64,000 bases of DNA from Batkoa obscura (GCA_030770535.1 JASVEC010000026.1:310001-374000), one strand, 5' to 3'. Positions 24,312 to 35,858 are shown, counted from the stretch's first letter. Numbers and translations: made by a program. The notes: generated by a model from the sequence alone, not told the origin.

Positions 24312-25076
24312 ATTTTTATTGTTTTTAATTATTTATAAGTTGAAAGTCGGAGATTTTGTTCAATATACCTTGAATAATATTTGACTGACTTTTTGATTTT
24401 ATAAGAGTTTAAAACATAATCAACCGCTTTTTTATCATTAAATTCTAAGTTTATATCACAGCACAGTTAATTTGGTTCATATTTGTTAGGACTTTAGTTC
24501 AATTGTAGTAGTTTTTTAAAAGTTGAAACAACTAATTTATAACGCGCAAAATATAAAATAACTGTAGAATTGTATAATATAGTTATCCCAGAATTTTTAC
24601 CTATGAGCCAAAAATATACTTATAAATGAAGTATTTATAAGGTTCTTTATAATAATGCTTATATTGTTATTAATTGTCAAATTTTTAAATGAACATTTTC
24701 TTAACAGTTTATGGTATATTTATAGATATCTACTTACTTTGATAACCACATGGTTGTACTTTTATTATTTTGTTATGTTTATTATTTTGTTATGTTTATT
24801 ATTTTGTTATATTTATTATTTTGTTATGTTTAGTATTTTGTTATGTTTAGTTTAACACCACATGAATCACATAAAATAGCTTAATAAAATCTATTAAAAA
24901 CATACTTTACTTCAAGTTGATATATTTCAAAATAAGCAGCAATCATTATAAAGTTTTGATAAATTTATGATATTGGATAACTTTTTGGTCTACTATTTCA
25001 CTATCGAGATTATTTCCCTTATCGCCATTTATTTCTGTATTCAGTTCAAACGCATCGTTATGACCTAATAGAAAAC
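24312..25076. other. Intergenic region with a minisatellite
   Basis: No gene is supported. An open frame at 24655-24855 is largely translation of the 17-bp minisatellite within it. The right end is the 3' flank of the minus-strand receptor gene. Confidence 0.6.
24761..24850. repeat. 17-bp minisatellite, five units
   Basis: Five tandem units of TTTATTATTTTGTTATG with single-base differences in units 3 and 5, plus a partial sixth. Confidence 0.9.
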
Positions 25077-26179
25077 TTAATTACTCAATTTAAAAGAAAA
25101 CAATTCCTTACTTAGCTTATCAGATCGAAACACTTCAACTTCCTGTTTCTTCACTACTCTATAATAAATAGTCTTAAATGCAAATTGAATAGTAGGATCA
25201 CAGCAAAAAGCAATAAAATTGAGGGTCCCTAACAAACCACCTGTTATATAAGAATATATACGTATTTCTGGAGAGTCAAGGTCAGCAAGGTCAAAAGCTG
25301 ATTGATTAAATATCAATCCAGAATGTGAGATGAGCATAAGTATTGGATAAAGTAAGCTATAACAATTAATATAATATAGATTGATTAAACTAAATATTTA
25401 CATCCTTGAAGTCAGTAATCTAATATACTTAATAGCTTCATTTGATTCACTAGCATCTAATACCAATTGTCTGTTTTTTAGTACATTTAAACCACGGTAT
25501 AGCTTCACTATCACTGCAATAGAAACACCTAATAAGTAAACCATACAGATTATCATTATTAAGATGTTAGCGTAAAAGTCAATCATTTTAATATAATCTT
25601 CATCGTTGCTTGCAAGATAACATTTCATAAAATCACTATACCCAAGTAATCCAGTTGCTAAAAGAAACCATTTATTAGTCGATTATTATATAAAACTAAT
25701 AGCATACCAAGGAATGGGATTGTGATTACTAATGTGAGTAAAATTGATCCAATCCAATATGCTGCTTCAATCTTCCTAGTTATATAAATGCCATGGATAA
25801 AAACCAATTGTAAATTGATTCCAATAGCAACGTTGAGGAAGCAATAAAGTAAAGGGAATGCTAATCCTTGGAAAGCAATGAATGTACATAGTGGTGATCC
25901 TCTATAATCAAACAGACGAATCCATAATGGAGCAGCATGTGACCAGATATCATAACATGAGATTGCGGTTTGTAGCCTAAGGGTTACTCTATCAACCAAC
26001 CGTTTATCATATATTGCTATCATTAATAGTTAACCAATATGCTATTATGCCAATGTATTATATTTTTTACTTAATATAATCATCATCAATACAACCACAC
26101 TAGCCAAGGCTAATGAAACCTTGGACATTTCCGGGTATACATCTTTAACAATATAATCTGCAAAAGCTTCTGTGTTCAT
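25077..26179 (-). CDS. Seven-transmembrane receptor-like protein (family A GPCR-like), copy A
   Basis: Four exons on the minus strand (26179-26071, 26016-25708, 25657-25402, 25356-25077) join in frame to 317 residues with introns of 45-55 bp. About seven hydrophobic segments are visible, including VSLALASVVVLMMIIL, FIAFQGLAFPLLYCFLNVAI, AAYWIGSILLTLVITIPFLG, ANILIMIICMVYLLGVSIAV and the final ITGGLLGTLNFIAFCCDPTI. The last segment ends in CDP where class A receptors have NPxxY, and a basic C-tail follows, so I infer a plasma-membrane receptor of the family-A-like group seen in some early-diverging fungi. The ligand is unknown. It lies head to head with copy B. From the start codon to near the end of exon 2, intron 1 included, the two are almost base-identical, while exons 3 and 4 differ clearly. 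Confidence 0.7.
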
Positions 26180-27890
26180 TTTTATTTTTAATAAGCAAGT
26201 ATTAATTAGATTGTAAATTTTCTTTTATATATTTGATATTATAAATCCCTTATCCTTCACAAAATAACGGAGAGTTTATTGAATTATATCATACTTAATG
26301 TTCTATATACATTATTCTATTAAATCCCATTTTTACTATCATGTTTTTGATGTTAATTGGCATAAACTGGAAAGTTTAGAATTGTCGCGAAGAGTTGTTG
26401 CCAAATACCTACTAATTATAGTAAATCAGAATTTTCGAAAATAGCCTAGCAACATGAGAAAATATGGTACAAAACAATGTAAAAATTGTAAAAATGAAAT
26501 ACAAGCACATTGAAGACGAAAGTCAATATATCTATATCATATAAAACAAAAACATGGGACATCGGCTATTATGCTGAAACATTTGCTTATCTTCTAACTG
26601 ACCACAAGATAAACTTTTATCTTTGAATTGATGTGAAGAAAGTCAACAGTAATTAAGTTTTTATTTTAAATGTTTTGAAAGCTGCAAAAAAAGTTGTGCT
26701 TGTAACATTTCTTAGCCAAGCCTTTTTAAGTCAACTGAGTGTTTTATTCGTAGGATTTTTATTAAATATGAACAATTCAGGATTTGAATGCAGTATTTTT
26801 ATTAATAGTATGCGTGGCATATTTAATAAATCTATAAGATTTTTATAAAGTTATAACTGTATACATTTGTGTTTTCTGTAAAAAAAATTGTCAGTTTCCT
26901 ATTCAGTTGAAAAAAATCTTTCTCTCAAAAGAAATTATAAATTTTCTATTATTTTAATTGCATTGAAGTCCCTTTTTTCGAGTTAAATTGGAAACTAGCG
27001 AATAAACATTAGCAAAAACCGCAAGAATACAATCACGACTGTACTTGTATTTTCATATTTTTATTTTTTGTATTAAAAGCTTTTTATACAGTCACTACTG
27101 AATCGTAAATATTTTTTACATTAAGGGTAGGCCACATTTTCATCAAATCATATACATGTAAACTTACTTATATTCAATCAGATTGGTGTTCTATAATAAA
27201 AATTATGGAAAAATATTCTAACTAGCTTAAGTAATTTTTCCGCAATAATAGCATTTATACTTCACTTATAGCATTAAACATTTGAAGTATTTCTCTATGT
27301 AGTTTAGTTTTTACCCTGGTTTAGTATATTTAAATAAAAATTTTGCAGAGCTTTTGTATAAAGTAAAATTGCTTAAACTTAGCCTTCACATAAACATGAT
27401 TTCTAAAGGTTCCTTTAGTCTGACCACTCCCATCGTTATTAATAATTTGACCTTCTAATATTTGTTATTTGAATATTTACAATAATGAATACTACCTTAA
27501 TTGCACACGTGTTAACAAATAATTACTTATAATTTTATAACATATAAAGTTATTGTTTTAATTTTTTAGAATAAAACACTTGGGGTTTTGTAAATTTTTA
27601 AGATGTAAAAAAAAAATTATCATTACATTATCAAGTTCTTAAATCTCAATTCCCGAATTCAAAGCATATTAAGGAATAATTATTCTAAATTAAATCGTCA
27701 AAATGTGGCGATCTGGCTACATTAAAATTCGAGGAAAAACTCTAATTTTTAGATATAGAATAAATGTAAATTATCAAATAGGTTTGTTAAACAACATTTC
27801 ATTATAATTAAACAAAATTGACATATAAAGTTAAGACAAGTTGATTTATAGAGTAAAAAATTAATTACAGCAGCAAATTAACTAAGCATC
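26180..27890. other. Shared upstream region of the head-to-head receptor genes
   Basis: 1.7 kb separates the two divergent start codons. The near identity of the genes seems to stop at the start codons (AAAAATGAACACAG against CATCATGGACACAG). No gene or element is recognised within it. It presumably holds both promoters. Confidence 0.5.
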
Positions 27891-30800
27891 ATGGACACAG
27901 AAGCTTTTGCAGATTATATTGTTAAAGATGTATACCCGGAAATGTCCAAGGTTTCATTAGCCTTGGCTAGTGTGGTTGTATTGATGATGATTATATTAAG
28001 TAAAAAATATAATACATTGGCATAATAGCATATTGGTTAACTATTAATGATAGCAATATATGATAAACGGTTGGTTGATAGAGTAACCCTTAGGCTACAA
28101 ACCGCAATCTCATGTTATGATATCTGGTCACATGCTGCTCCATTATGGATTCGTCTGTTTGATTATAGAGGATCACCACTATGTACATTCATTGCTTTCC
28201 AAGGATTAGCATTCCCTTTACTTTATTGCTTCCTCAACGTTGCTATTGGAATCAATTTACAATTGGTTTTTATCCATGGCATTTATATAACTAGAAAGAT
28301 TGAAGCAGCATATTGGATTGGATCAATTTTACTCACATTAATAATTACTATTCCATCTCTTGGTATGTTATTAGTTTCATGTTATTGGCTTTATGGGGGT
28401 GTCCGAATTGGTTTCATTTTTTTATCCAATTTTTAAATATTTATATTTTAAAAACTTTGCTTAAAATTCTATAAAAATAAATTCTTTATTAAAAGCCAAA
28501 AGTACCCGACACAGTTTTAACTTATTTTGTTATAATTTATATTGTCAATTAGCGGAATTTTTATTAAATTTAATATAAATTCCTGGATTAGTAAAGATTT
28601 TACTAATATAGCCTGTATAGTGATATTAGTCAAAGTTGTAATATGTAAATAAATATATGCTTTTATATAGCTTTATTAAGAAATATTTATTATTAATTGT
28701 TTTATATTCAACACTACAGATTTGCTATCAAATGAATAAATTATTTTAATGTTATAATTACATTATTAATATATCGCTAAGTTAATAAATAGCTGCATGG
28801 GAGGGAGTGGTTAGCCCCAAAACTATAATTAACCATCCCTATGTAATACAAGCAGTGTATTAATAGTTTTTACTTATTATTACAACTACTTGCTCTTTGA
28901 CTATTTATTAACTTAGCTATCAATAATTTAAGTAATACCAACATTTAATAATTGATTTCTATCATCTAATAAGCTACTTACTTGCTTACTAAATATTGAA
29001 ACTTTTAAATTCTCAGTTATTTTTGTAAGATAAGCTGGGGTTGACCTTTTAATTTTTCTATCCTCTATAGACTCTATAACTTTAATTGAAATTATATCGC
29101 TTTTTTTTGATCTATCAGATACTGGATAACAGTATAGTTTTTTACCACGTTTAATAAAATGTAAATACTTTTTAATACCTTTTATTTTTATTATTTTTTT
29201 TGTATCTTTGTTTCTTTCATACTTTTTAAAAATTATATTTGTTTTCCCATTATTGACAGTTGAGTTATTAAATCTATTATTTTCACAAACAAAAATCTCA
29301 AATTTTGAAATTAATTGATCAATATCTTCTATTTTACCTAATGCTTCAAGACTATTTTTCCACTGTGAAAGATTTCCAAAATGCCCGTCAACTATACTTT
29401 TTCCATGATGCTCAGCAAAAAAATTAAGATGAATATTTAAACTACTATTTATTTTATAAATTTCTTCAAATACATAATGTAAAAACTCTTGAGATTTAAA
29501 ATGATATCCTGTATCTGCCCATATATTAATTTTTGTAAACTTTTTAAACAAAGGCTCTTTAGATATTAAATCAATCAAACAATCTCCTGCATATGCTGAA
29601 TCATGATTTAATATTTCAGATAAATAATCAAAATAAACTTTGCCTATTGTTTTATCGTTTTTTAAATACAAAACGCCAAACCCTAATACTGATATAGCTT
29701 GTTTGTTATAATGATCTAAGTTTATTGGATCTGGTCTCGTTCCTATTTCCATATTTTGTTTAAAGTCTAAAATTATTATACAACTTCTATTATTTAATTT
29801 TTCAATAGTTTCATTAAGTATGTTTTTTTGAGTATCAACACAAAATTCATGTAATTTATATAACCTTTTTTCTTTATTAAAAGATTCCTGTATCTCTGCT
29901 TTATTTTCTGTCGCTGTATTTATTTTATTTTCAAATAACTTTTTTCTAACTGTATACTGGGCACATATATTACATAAATCTGTTTTTCTTGCTGGATTTT
30001 TAAAATTATTTGGTATATATTTGAAAAATGTTGACCTAGCTACTGCTTTATCTTTTAAATCATTAAAATACTTACTGTATATCATCCTTCTACTTTTATT
30101 TAATATATATATATTCTCTGACGAATATTTATCATTATTTTTCTTACTAAATCTTGATGAAATAGTTGAATTATCAAGTAAATATTGTATAATAATCTCA
30201 ATTTGCTCATCTTTAATTTTTTTTGTATTTTTGATAATAAATTGTAATGTTGTTGTTTTATTATTACTAATTCTTTTTGAATAATCATATTGATTTCTAT
30301 TTATATTAAATCCAAAACTTTTACATTCATCAAAAGAATATACTGAAGCTATAGTCGATAATAATGCTACTTGTTGGTTTTTATTTCCTGTTTCCCTTAA
30401 AACACTAATTTTATACATTGCTTGATTAAGTTTGTTATTATTAATAGTAAAATTTAATAATATTTCTTTTCTTTTTTTTGTTTTATTATAAAATTCCATA
30501 AACTTTGGGCAATTGTGAATAGTTGCTAAAATTGATGTAAATGAATTACAATGTTTATATAATGTGCTTCTCCCTACCGTATTAAAGTTTTTAGAAATTC
30601 CATTTCGAAGTTTAGTTATAAAAGCTTGCATTTTGTTTTTATTTTAACAAAAAACAAAGTCAAATAACTATATAATTATATATTATATAGCTATTGAATA
30701 TTTAATAAAAAATACAAAACACTGTGAAATATCGTTTCATCATCTCTGTGATTGATTATCGCATAATAATCACTTAACTTGTTTACAAAACTAGTTGAGT

Positions 30801-31872
30801 ATAAAATAGATTCTTCAACATAATAGCTCAAGGCTTTTTAATTAAATTGTTCCCTAATATTTTACTTTTAATAAAGCCACTAAATCTTTCTGATAATATC
30901 TTATGTAGATTTTATAGTAATATCCTGTATTCTATTTATTTTACATAGCTCGTAGCTTATTGCGTATTACTCCTATTGATTTAAGTCTATCTTAGCTACA
31001 TAAACTAAGGCCTTTTGACTTACGGCCAGTTAACTAAGCTAGAGCTGCTTTCAACTCCAATTGCTGAGTACTAACTTTCACAAACATATAATCAAAAAAA
31101 TAAAATAAAATAAAATAAATAAAATAAGTCTTTAAGTTAAATTTTTATATTTAATTTTAAGCTTTTTAAATTTAGCTAATTATACATTAAAGACTTACAA
31201 ATTTAAAAACTTAAAATTTGGATTAATTTCTAGTTAAATTCTGAAACCAATTCGGACACCCCCTTATGTTATTATTTTTATGTTATTATAAATTTATTAA
31301 TGATTTTCTTTTAGCAAGTGGATTACTTGGATTTGGTAAGTTTATGAAATGTTACCTTGCAAGCAACGATGAAGATTATATTAAAATGATTGACTTTTAC
31401 GCTAACATCTTAATAATGATAATCTGTATGGTTTACTTATTAGGTGTTTCTATCGCAGTGATAGTAAAACTGAGTAAAGAAACAAAAACTGTCAGAGACT
31501 TTAGATTATTTCGTAGATCGGTAGCATCCATTGAGGCTGTTAGGAGCACAAAGATTATGGGATTTAGAATGTACTCATTTTCCTTATTATTTAAATCTAA
31601 ATTAACAACCTTTTAGCTTACTTTATCCAATACTTATGCTCATCTCACATTCTGGACTGATATTCAGTCAAGCAGCTTATGACCTTGCTGGCATTAACTC
31701 ACATGAACTCACTATATATTCTTACATTACAGGTGGTTTATTAGGAACTCTTAACTTTATTGCCTTTTGTTGTGATCCTACCATTCATTCTGCGTTTGGA
31801 AAAATTTATTTGAGGTATATCACTAGATCTGGATTTAGAGAAGAACCAATTAAAATAGGCAAATTAGTATAA
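27891..31872 (+). CDS. Seven-transmembrane receptor-like protein, copy B, with a transposon in intron 2
   Basis: Exons 27891-27999, 28054-28362, 31315-31570 and 31617-31872 join in frame to ~309 residues with the same exon phases as copy A. Intron 2 is 2952 bp instead of 50 bp because it contains a complete DNA transposon (28395-31263). Its ends are still splice-like: GTATGTTATTAG at the donor and TTCTTTTAG at the acceptor. All four coding exons are open, so the gene might work if this long intron is removed; most introns here are ~50 bp, so poor splicing is likely. Intron 3 uses a weak donor, GTACTC. After the stop, an AG acceptor near 31,901 precedes an acidic Asn/Glu-rich frame (EANEANFEALNSNSNSIENA...) that resembles a receptor tail but does not join in phase. 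The TM layout is as in copy A. Confidence 0.6.
28928..30631 (-). CDS. Candidate DDE transposase of the GGGGGTGT transposon
   Basis: A single exon of 567 codons, Lys/Asn-rich, with no in-frame break. A central region carries acidic residues in RNase-H-like settings: D289 in IIILDFKQN, D373 in NIWADTGYHF, and E407 in FFAEHHGKSIVDGHFG (D415 is an alternative third residue). A CxxC (220/223) and an HxxC (261/264) flank a charged helix just before the first Asp and could bind zinc. The N-terminal ~200 residues are basic and may bind the terminal repeats. I do not recognise a named superfamily. The role as transposase follows from being the only gene between the inverted ends and from the DDE-like spacing (84 and 34 residues). 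A second copy, 95% or more similar by eye, is truncated at 52782-53790. Confidence 0.75.
   Translation of the reverse strand: MQAFITKLRNGISKNFNTVGRSTLYKHCNSFTSILATIHNCPKFMEFYNKTKKRKEILLNFTINNNKLNQAMYKISVLRETGNKNQQVALLSTIASVYSFDECKSFGFNINRNQYDYSKRISNNKTTTLQFIIKNTKKIKDEQIEIIIQYLLDNSTISSRFSKKNNDKYSSENIYILNKSRRMIYSKYFNDLKDKAVARSTFFKYIPNNFKNPARKTDLCNICAQYTVRKKLFENKINTATENKAEIQESFNKEKRLYKLHEFCVDTQKNILNETIEKLNNRSCIIILDFKQNMEIGTRPDPINLDHYNKQAISVLGFGVLYLKNDKTIGKVYFDYLSEILNHDSAYAGDCLIDLISKEPLFKKFTKINIWADTGYHFKSQEFLHYVFEEIYKINSSLNIHLNFFAEHHGKSIVDGHFGNLSQWKNSLEALGKIEDIDQLISKFEIFVCENNRFNNSTVNNGKTNIIFKKYERNKDTKKIIKIKGIKKYLHFIKRGKKLYCYPVSDRSKKSDIISIKVIESIEDRKIKRSTPAYLTKITENLKVSIFSKQVSSLLDDRNQLLNVGIT
30723..31082 (+). 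mobile_element. Solo LTR inside transposon copy 1
   Basis: A ~360-bp sequence bounded by TGTGAAATA and TTTCACA, related to the LTRs of the 45.7-52.8 kb Ty3/gypsy element over its 3' two thirds. Flanks are AACAC and AACAT, a near-perfect 5-bp duplication. The same insertion occupies the same place in transposon copy 2, so it predates the split of the two copies. A fossil without coding sequence. Confidence 0.8.
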
Positions 31873-32686
31873 ATGCCATTTGCGTTTTTTAATTGTTTTA
31901 GAAGCCAATGAAGCAAACTTTGAGGCTCTTAATAGCAACTCAAATAGTATTGAAAATGCAAACAGCAATTCTTCTGCTATCGAAAATGATGCTATCATTG
32001 AGGTTGATGATATCGTTCGTTCCCTTTAATTTTATGACTTTATACTTTGGAAGACTTTTAAATACTACTTTGATTTAAATTTACTGGCTATTTCTAGAAC
32101 TTGGATTTCATAAAAAATTATAAACTAAATAAAAAATAATTAAATTAAACAATATTGTAAATACTCCATAATTTATTATCTCATATATATAATTTACTCC
32201 ATTAAAAATACTATATAATACAAATGTTATCAATACCAACTATTGAATGTGATTAATACAGCATTTGGGATTTTTAATCGCTAATCTAAGCAATAAATTT
32301 TAAGAAAACTATTACTATTTTATTTGTTATCAATTCTTTTTGAAGCGTAAATTTAATCCATATAAATACAGTTAAGTAAAATACATCTATACAACTATCA
32401 TAGTAATTTAGCTTTTTGTTTTTTCATAACTTATAGATAAGTACTAATGCTTTTATTTATCAAAGTTACTATAAATTTATACGATTTAGGAAATTACTAA
32501 AACCACATATTTTTACTAAATTCACTAAAAATTCGAACCAGCCAATCAAGTGGCTAGATTTGATTGTTTATAGTTAGGGACAAAAGTGATTCAATAATGT
32601 ACTATTTTCAATTTTTAAATGAAAACATATAATAAATTAAGTATATTATTTCAAAAAAATCTGAAAATAATTTATTATAAAATTAA
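31873..32686. other. 3' flank of receptor copy B
   Basis: Contains the possible extra tail exon (about 31,902-32,029) described under receptor copy B. No other gene is recognised. The remainder is AT-rich. Confidence 0.45.
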
Positions 32687-32845
32687 GGCTATTTAAATTG
32701 GTTTCAGAATTTATTTAAAAATTAATCCAAATTTTAAGTTTTTAAATTTATAAGTCCTTAATATGTGATTAACTAAATTTAAAAAGCTTAAAACTAGATA
32801 TTTTATTTAATTTAAAAAATTTATTTTATTTTTTTAAAATAATTA
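32687..32845. mobile_element. Terminal fragment of the GGGGGTGT transposon
   Basis: The segment beginning ATTTAAATTGGTTTCAGAAT and running through ATTAATCCAAATTTTAAG is the reverse complement of the right end of transposon copy 1 (31150-31263), with scattered changes. Only ~100-160 bp remain and the outermost G run is lost. It is an old relic lying beside a MITE. Confidence 0.75.
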
Positions 32846-32858
32846 ATTTTCTTAACTA

Positions 32859-32963
32859 TATGGGGGTGTTTTTTTTGGTTTCAGTACTTTTTCCATTTTT
32901 TAAGCGCTATTTAAGTAGAAAAACTACTAGTAAAATCCTTAAACGAAAGAATACATCTCTATA
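32859..32963 (+). mobile_element. GGGG-ended MITE copy 6
   Basis: Left end ATAT-GGGGGTG, right end CATCTCT-ATAT, so the duplication is ATAT. The left end reads GGGGGTGTTTTTTTTGGTTT then CAG, close to the full transposon's terminus. Confidence 0.85.
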
Positions 32964-33120
32964 TGTTTTATATTATTTTTATTAAATGTTTAATAAATAT
33001 ATGAAATATAAATATATATTTATTTGACTTTACTTTTTATCAAAATAAGAACAAACTGTAAGCCTTTAATAAAATTTTGAAATAAAATTTTTAAAAATTT
33101 TAATATAATAAAGAAAAGCA

Positions 33121-33222
33121 TATGGGGATGTATTTTTTTGTTTAAGAATTTTACTAACAACCTTTCCGCTCAAATAGCGCTTAAAAAATGGAAAAGTGAA
33201 ATATAAAAAAACACCCCCAAAT
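33121..33222 (-). mobile_element. GGGG-ended MITE copy 7
   Basis: Reverse-orientation copy, from GGGGATGTATTTTTTTG to ACACCCCCAAATG. The left flank is ATAT; the right flank has drifted. Confidence 0.85.
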
Positions 33223-33469
33223 GCTAAATTAAAACAATTGAATTACATGTTAAAACGGAGTAAATTACATTCAAGTTTTTAATATTTTTCGAAGCTGTTT
33301 ATACTTAACTACTTCGTATCAAAACAAAAACAAATTGGCCATAATTAAATAACGTTTTCATTTCGACTCGATCCCTCAATTTAATTTACAGTCCGACTCT
33401 ACGACATAATTCAATAAAAGCCATATCCGACGACAACAGATAAAGTAGTATAGTATATAATAGTCAAGT

Positions 33470-33838
33470 GAATTCGAATAAGGATTTTGCTTATTCTAAT
33501 CCAAAGAGAGGAAAGATTAAAACATTAGAATGTGAAAAATATAAAACAAAAATTATAACTCATTTTTCAATAATCTAATTAAAGAAAAAACATCATACAG
33601 TGGAAGTGGATTCAAATAAAAACACTACTTTTGTTTCTGGAATAAGAAGTAAAGATGGGACAAATTCTATGGTTTGTACGATAAATGCTACATTGATAAT
33701 AAGGTAATGTGTTTTGGGTAATAAAAAATTACTCTCTAATTCTTTTTCAAATAATAAAATAAAATAAGTGCCATTTGTTTGAAATGTTTTGAAGATTATG
33801 ATGACAAAGCAATTGATTATAGTTCTGAAGGTGAATAA
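33470..33838 (+). pseudogene. Possible decayed or unrecognised coding region
   Basis: Short plus-strand open stretches (NKDFAYSNPKRGKIKTLECE; VEVDSNKNTTFVSGIRSKDG; AICLKCFEDYDDKAIDYSSE) are separated by intron-like GTAATG ... AAATAAG sequence. Composition is protein-like and different from the surrounding AT-rich DNA, but no start, family or consistent splicing pattern was found. Weak call. Confidence 0.2.
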
Positions 33839-33963
33839 AATATGCAATCTATTTATGAAACTTAAAATGGTTGCTTTTTTAATAAACTTTCTTAATTAAT
33901 TTTTTAAATTTTATTTTTAATATATTATAAGCAAAATTTTAGGGTTAGAATCTTTTAAAAAAC

Positions 33964-35739
33964 CTACATCATACCACCCATGCCACCCATACCACCCATA
34001 CCGCCCATGCCACCAGCAGGAGCACCTGGAGCACCAGCTTTTTCTGGGGCATCAACAATCATACATTCAGAAGTAGTAAGGAGGGAAGCGACACCAGAAG
34101 CATCAACTAAGGAAGTACGTACAACTTTAACAGGATCTAAAATACCTTGAGCAATCATATCGACATATTCACCTTTAGAAGCATCGAAACCATTATTAAG
34201 ACTGGCATTGCTTTCTTCTAAAAGTTTACCAACAACAACAGAGCCTTCAAAACCAGCATTATTGCAAATGGTACGACATGGTTTTTGAGCGGCTTGTTTA
34301 ATAATATTAACACCAAGCTTTTGATCAAAGTTATCAGTCTTAACATTATCTAAAATCTTTGAAGCTTTAAGAAGAGCTACACCACCACCTGGTACAATAC
34401 CCTCTTCAACAGCGGCTCTAGTAGCATTGAGGGCATCAACAATACGATCTTTCTTTTCACCAACTTCAACTTCAGAAGCACCACCAACACGGATGACAGC
34501 TACACCACCAGAAAGTTTAGCAAGACGTTCTTGAAGCTTTTCTTTTTCGTATTCAGATACAGTAGCATCGGCAACAGCAGCTCTAATTTGTTCACATCTT
34601 TCAGCGATAGCATCTTTAGCACCAGAACCATTTAAGACAACAGTATCTTCTTTAGTAACGGTGATAGATCCACAAGTACCGAACATATCTGGGGTAGCTT
34701 TTTCAAGTTTAATATCAAGTTCTTCAGAGAAAACAGTGCTACCAGTAAGGATAGCAATATCACCTAAAATGGATTTACGGTTATCACCAAATCCTGGGGC
34801 TTTAACAGCAGCTACTTGAATTTGACCTCTTAATTTATTGAGGATACAAGCAGCTAAAGCTTCACCATCGACATCTTCAGCGATAACTAAAAGTGGACGA
34901 CGTTGAGTAGCAGAAGCTTCAAGGGCAGGGAGGATATCTTGAACAGCTGAGATCTTCTTTTCAGATAATAAAATCAATGGATTTTCAAATTCCACTTTTT
35001 GAGCCTTAATATCGGTAATGAAATAAGGGGAAATAAAACCACGATCAAATCTCATACCTTCAGTAACTTCTAAAGTATCTTCTAAAGTCTTTCCTTCTTT
35101 AACAGTGATAACACCTTCCTTTCCTACTTTTTCCATGGCATTAGCAATAAGTTGACCGACTGCTTTATCACCATTAGCTGAAATAGTAGCTACTTGAGCG
35201 ATTTCTTCACTAGTAGTAATAGCACGAGAGTTTTCTTTTAAAAATTTAACTAACTCATCAACAGCAAGTTGTACACCACGACGTAAATCCATTGGGTTAC
35301 AACCAGCAGCTACATTTTTAACACCTTCAGTAAAAATGGCTTGAGCTAAAACAGTGGCGGTGGTGGTACCATCACCAGCGTTTTCATTAGCACGATTAGC
35401 TACGTCTTGTACTAATCTTTATATATTTATAAATAAGGGTATTAAAAAACAAAAAGTAAGAACTTACCTGGCACCAAGGTTTTCAAATTTATCTTCTAAA
35501 GTGATTGATTTAGCAACAGTTACACCATCTTTAGTAATCTTTGGGGAACCGTAGGATTGTTCAATAAGTACATTACGTCCACGTGGACCTAAAGTAACAG
35601 CTACAGCTTTAGCTAACATATCTACTCCTTTTAATAATTTAGCTCTTCCATCAACTCCAAAGGCTAATTCTTTATGACTGGAATAGTTACGTACTAATGT
35701 ACGTCCGACTTTATTTAATAATCTAGCGTTGTTGACCAT
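33964..35739 (-). CDS. HSP60: Mitochondrial chaperonin HSP60
   Basis: ATP-driven GroEL-type folding chamber of the mitochondrial matrix. Two exons on the minus strand (35739-35468 and 35416-33964, a 51-bp intron) give 574 residues, the usual HSP60 length. I start at the ATG at 35739 because it yields a short basic, hydroxylated presequence ([20 protein letters not shown]). An upstream in-frame ATG at 35781 would add an acidic, Phe-rich stretch unlike a targeting signal. Landmarks are [61 protein letters not shown] and a C-terminal GGM repeat ending [13 protein letters not shown]. Codons are noticeably GC-richer than the surroundings, as expected for a highly expressed gene. Confidence 0.97.
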
Positions 35740-35850
35740 GTTATTGAAAAATTCAAACTGGAATTCTAGCGATTTGATCACAATTTAAATATTTGAATGC
35801 TTCGAAAATGGAGTCGTGACAGTTTGTTTTATTGGTTCGATTTCTAACTA

Positions 35851-35858
35851 TTCTTGAA
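35851..35858 (-). promoter_or_regulatory. Heat-shock-element-like TTCnnGAA
   Basis: TTCTTGAA lies 112 bp upstream of the HSP60 start, with further TTC and GAA triplets spaced 3-6 bp on either side (35,836-35,871). It fits part of an HSF site and the gene is an expected HSF target, but the spacing is imperfect. Confidence 0.35.

Larger units (their letters stand above)
28395..31263 (-). mobile_element. DNA transposon, copy 1 (complete; GGGGGTGT termini, 4-bp TSD)
   Basis: A 2869-bp element whose ends are inverted repeats starting GGGGGTGTCCGAATTGG and continuing TTTCA. It is flanked by TTAT on both sides (28391-28394 and 31264-31267), read as a 4-bp target duplication. It holds one long minus-strand gene with DDE-like landmarks and, near its right end, a solo LTR. 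It sits in intron 2 of the receptor gene, and the related gene at 25-26 kb provides the empty site. The superfamily is not certain. A 4-bp duplication and single-exon transposase recall Sola elements, but I did not find a diagnostic match. Confidence 0.85.

Noticed and set aside
24655-24855. 66-codon hydrophobic open frame
   Set aside because: More than a third of it is translation of the 17-bp minisatellite.
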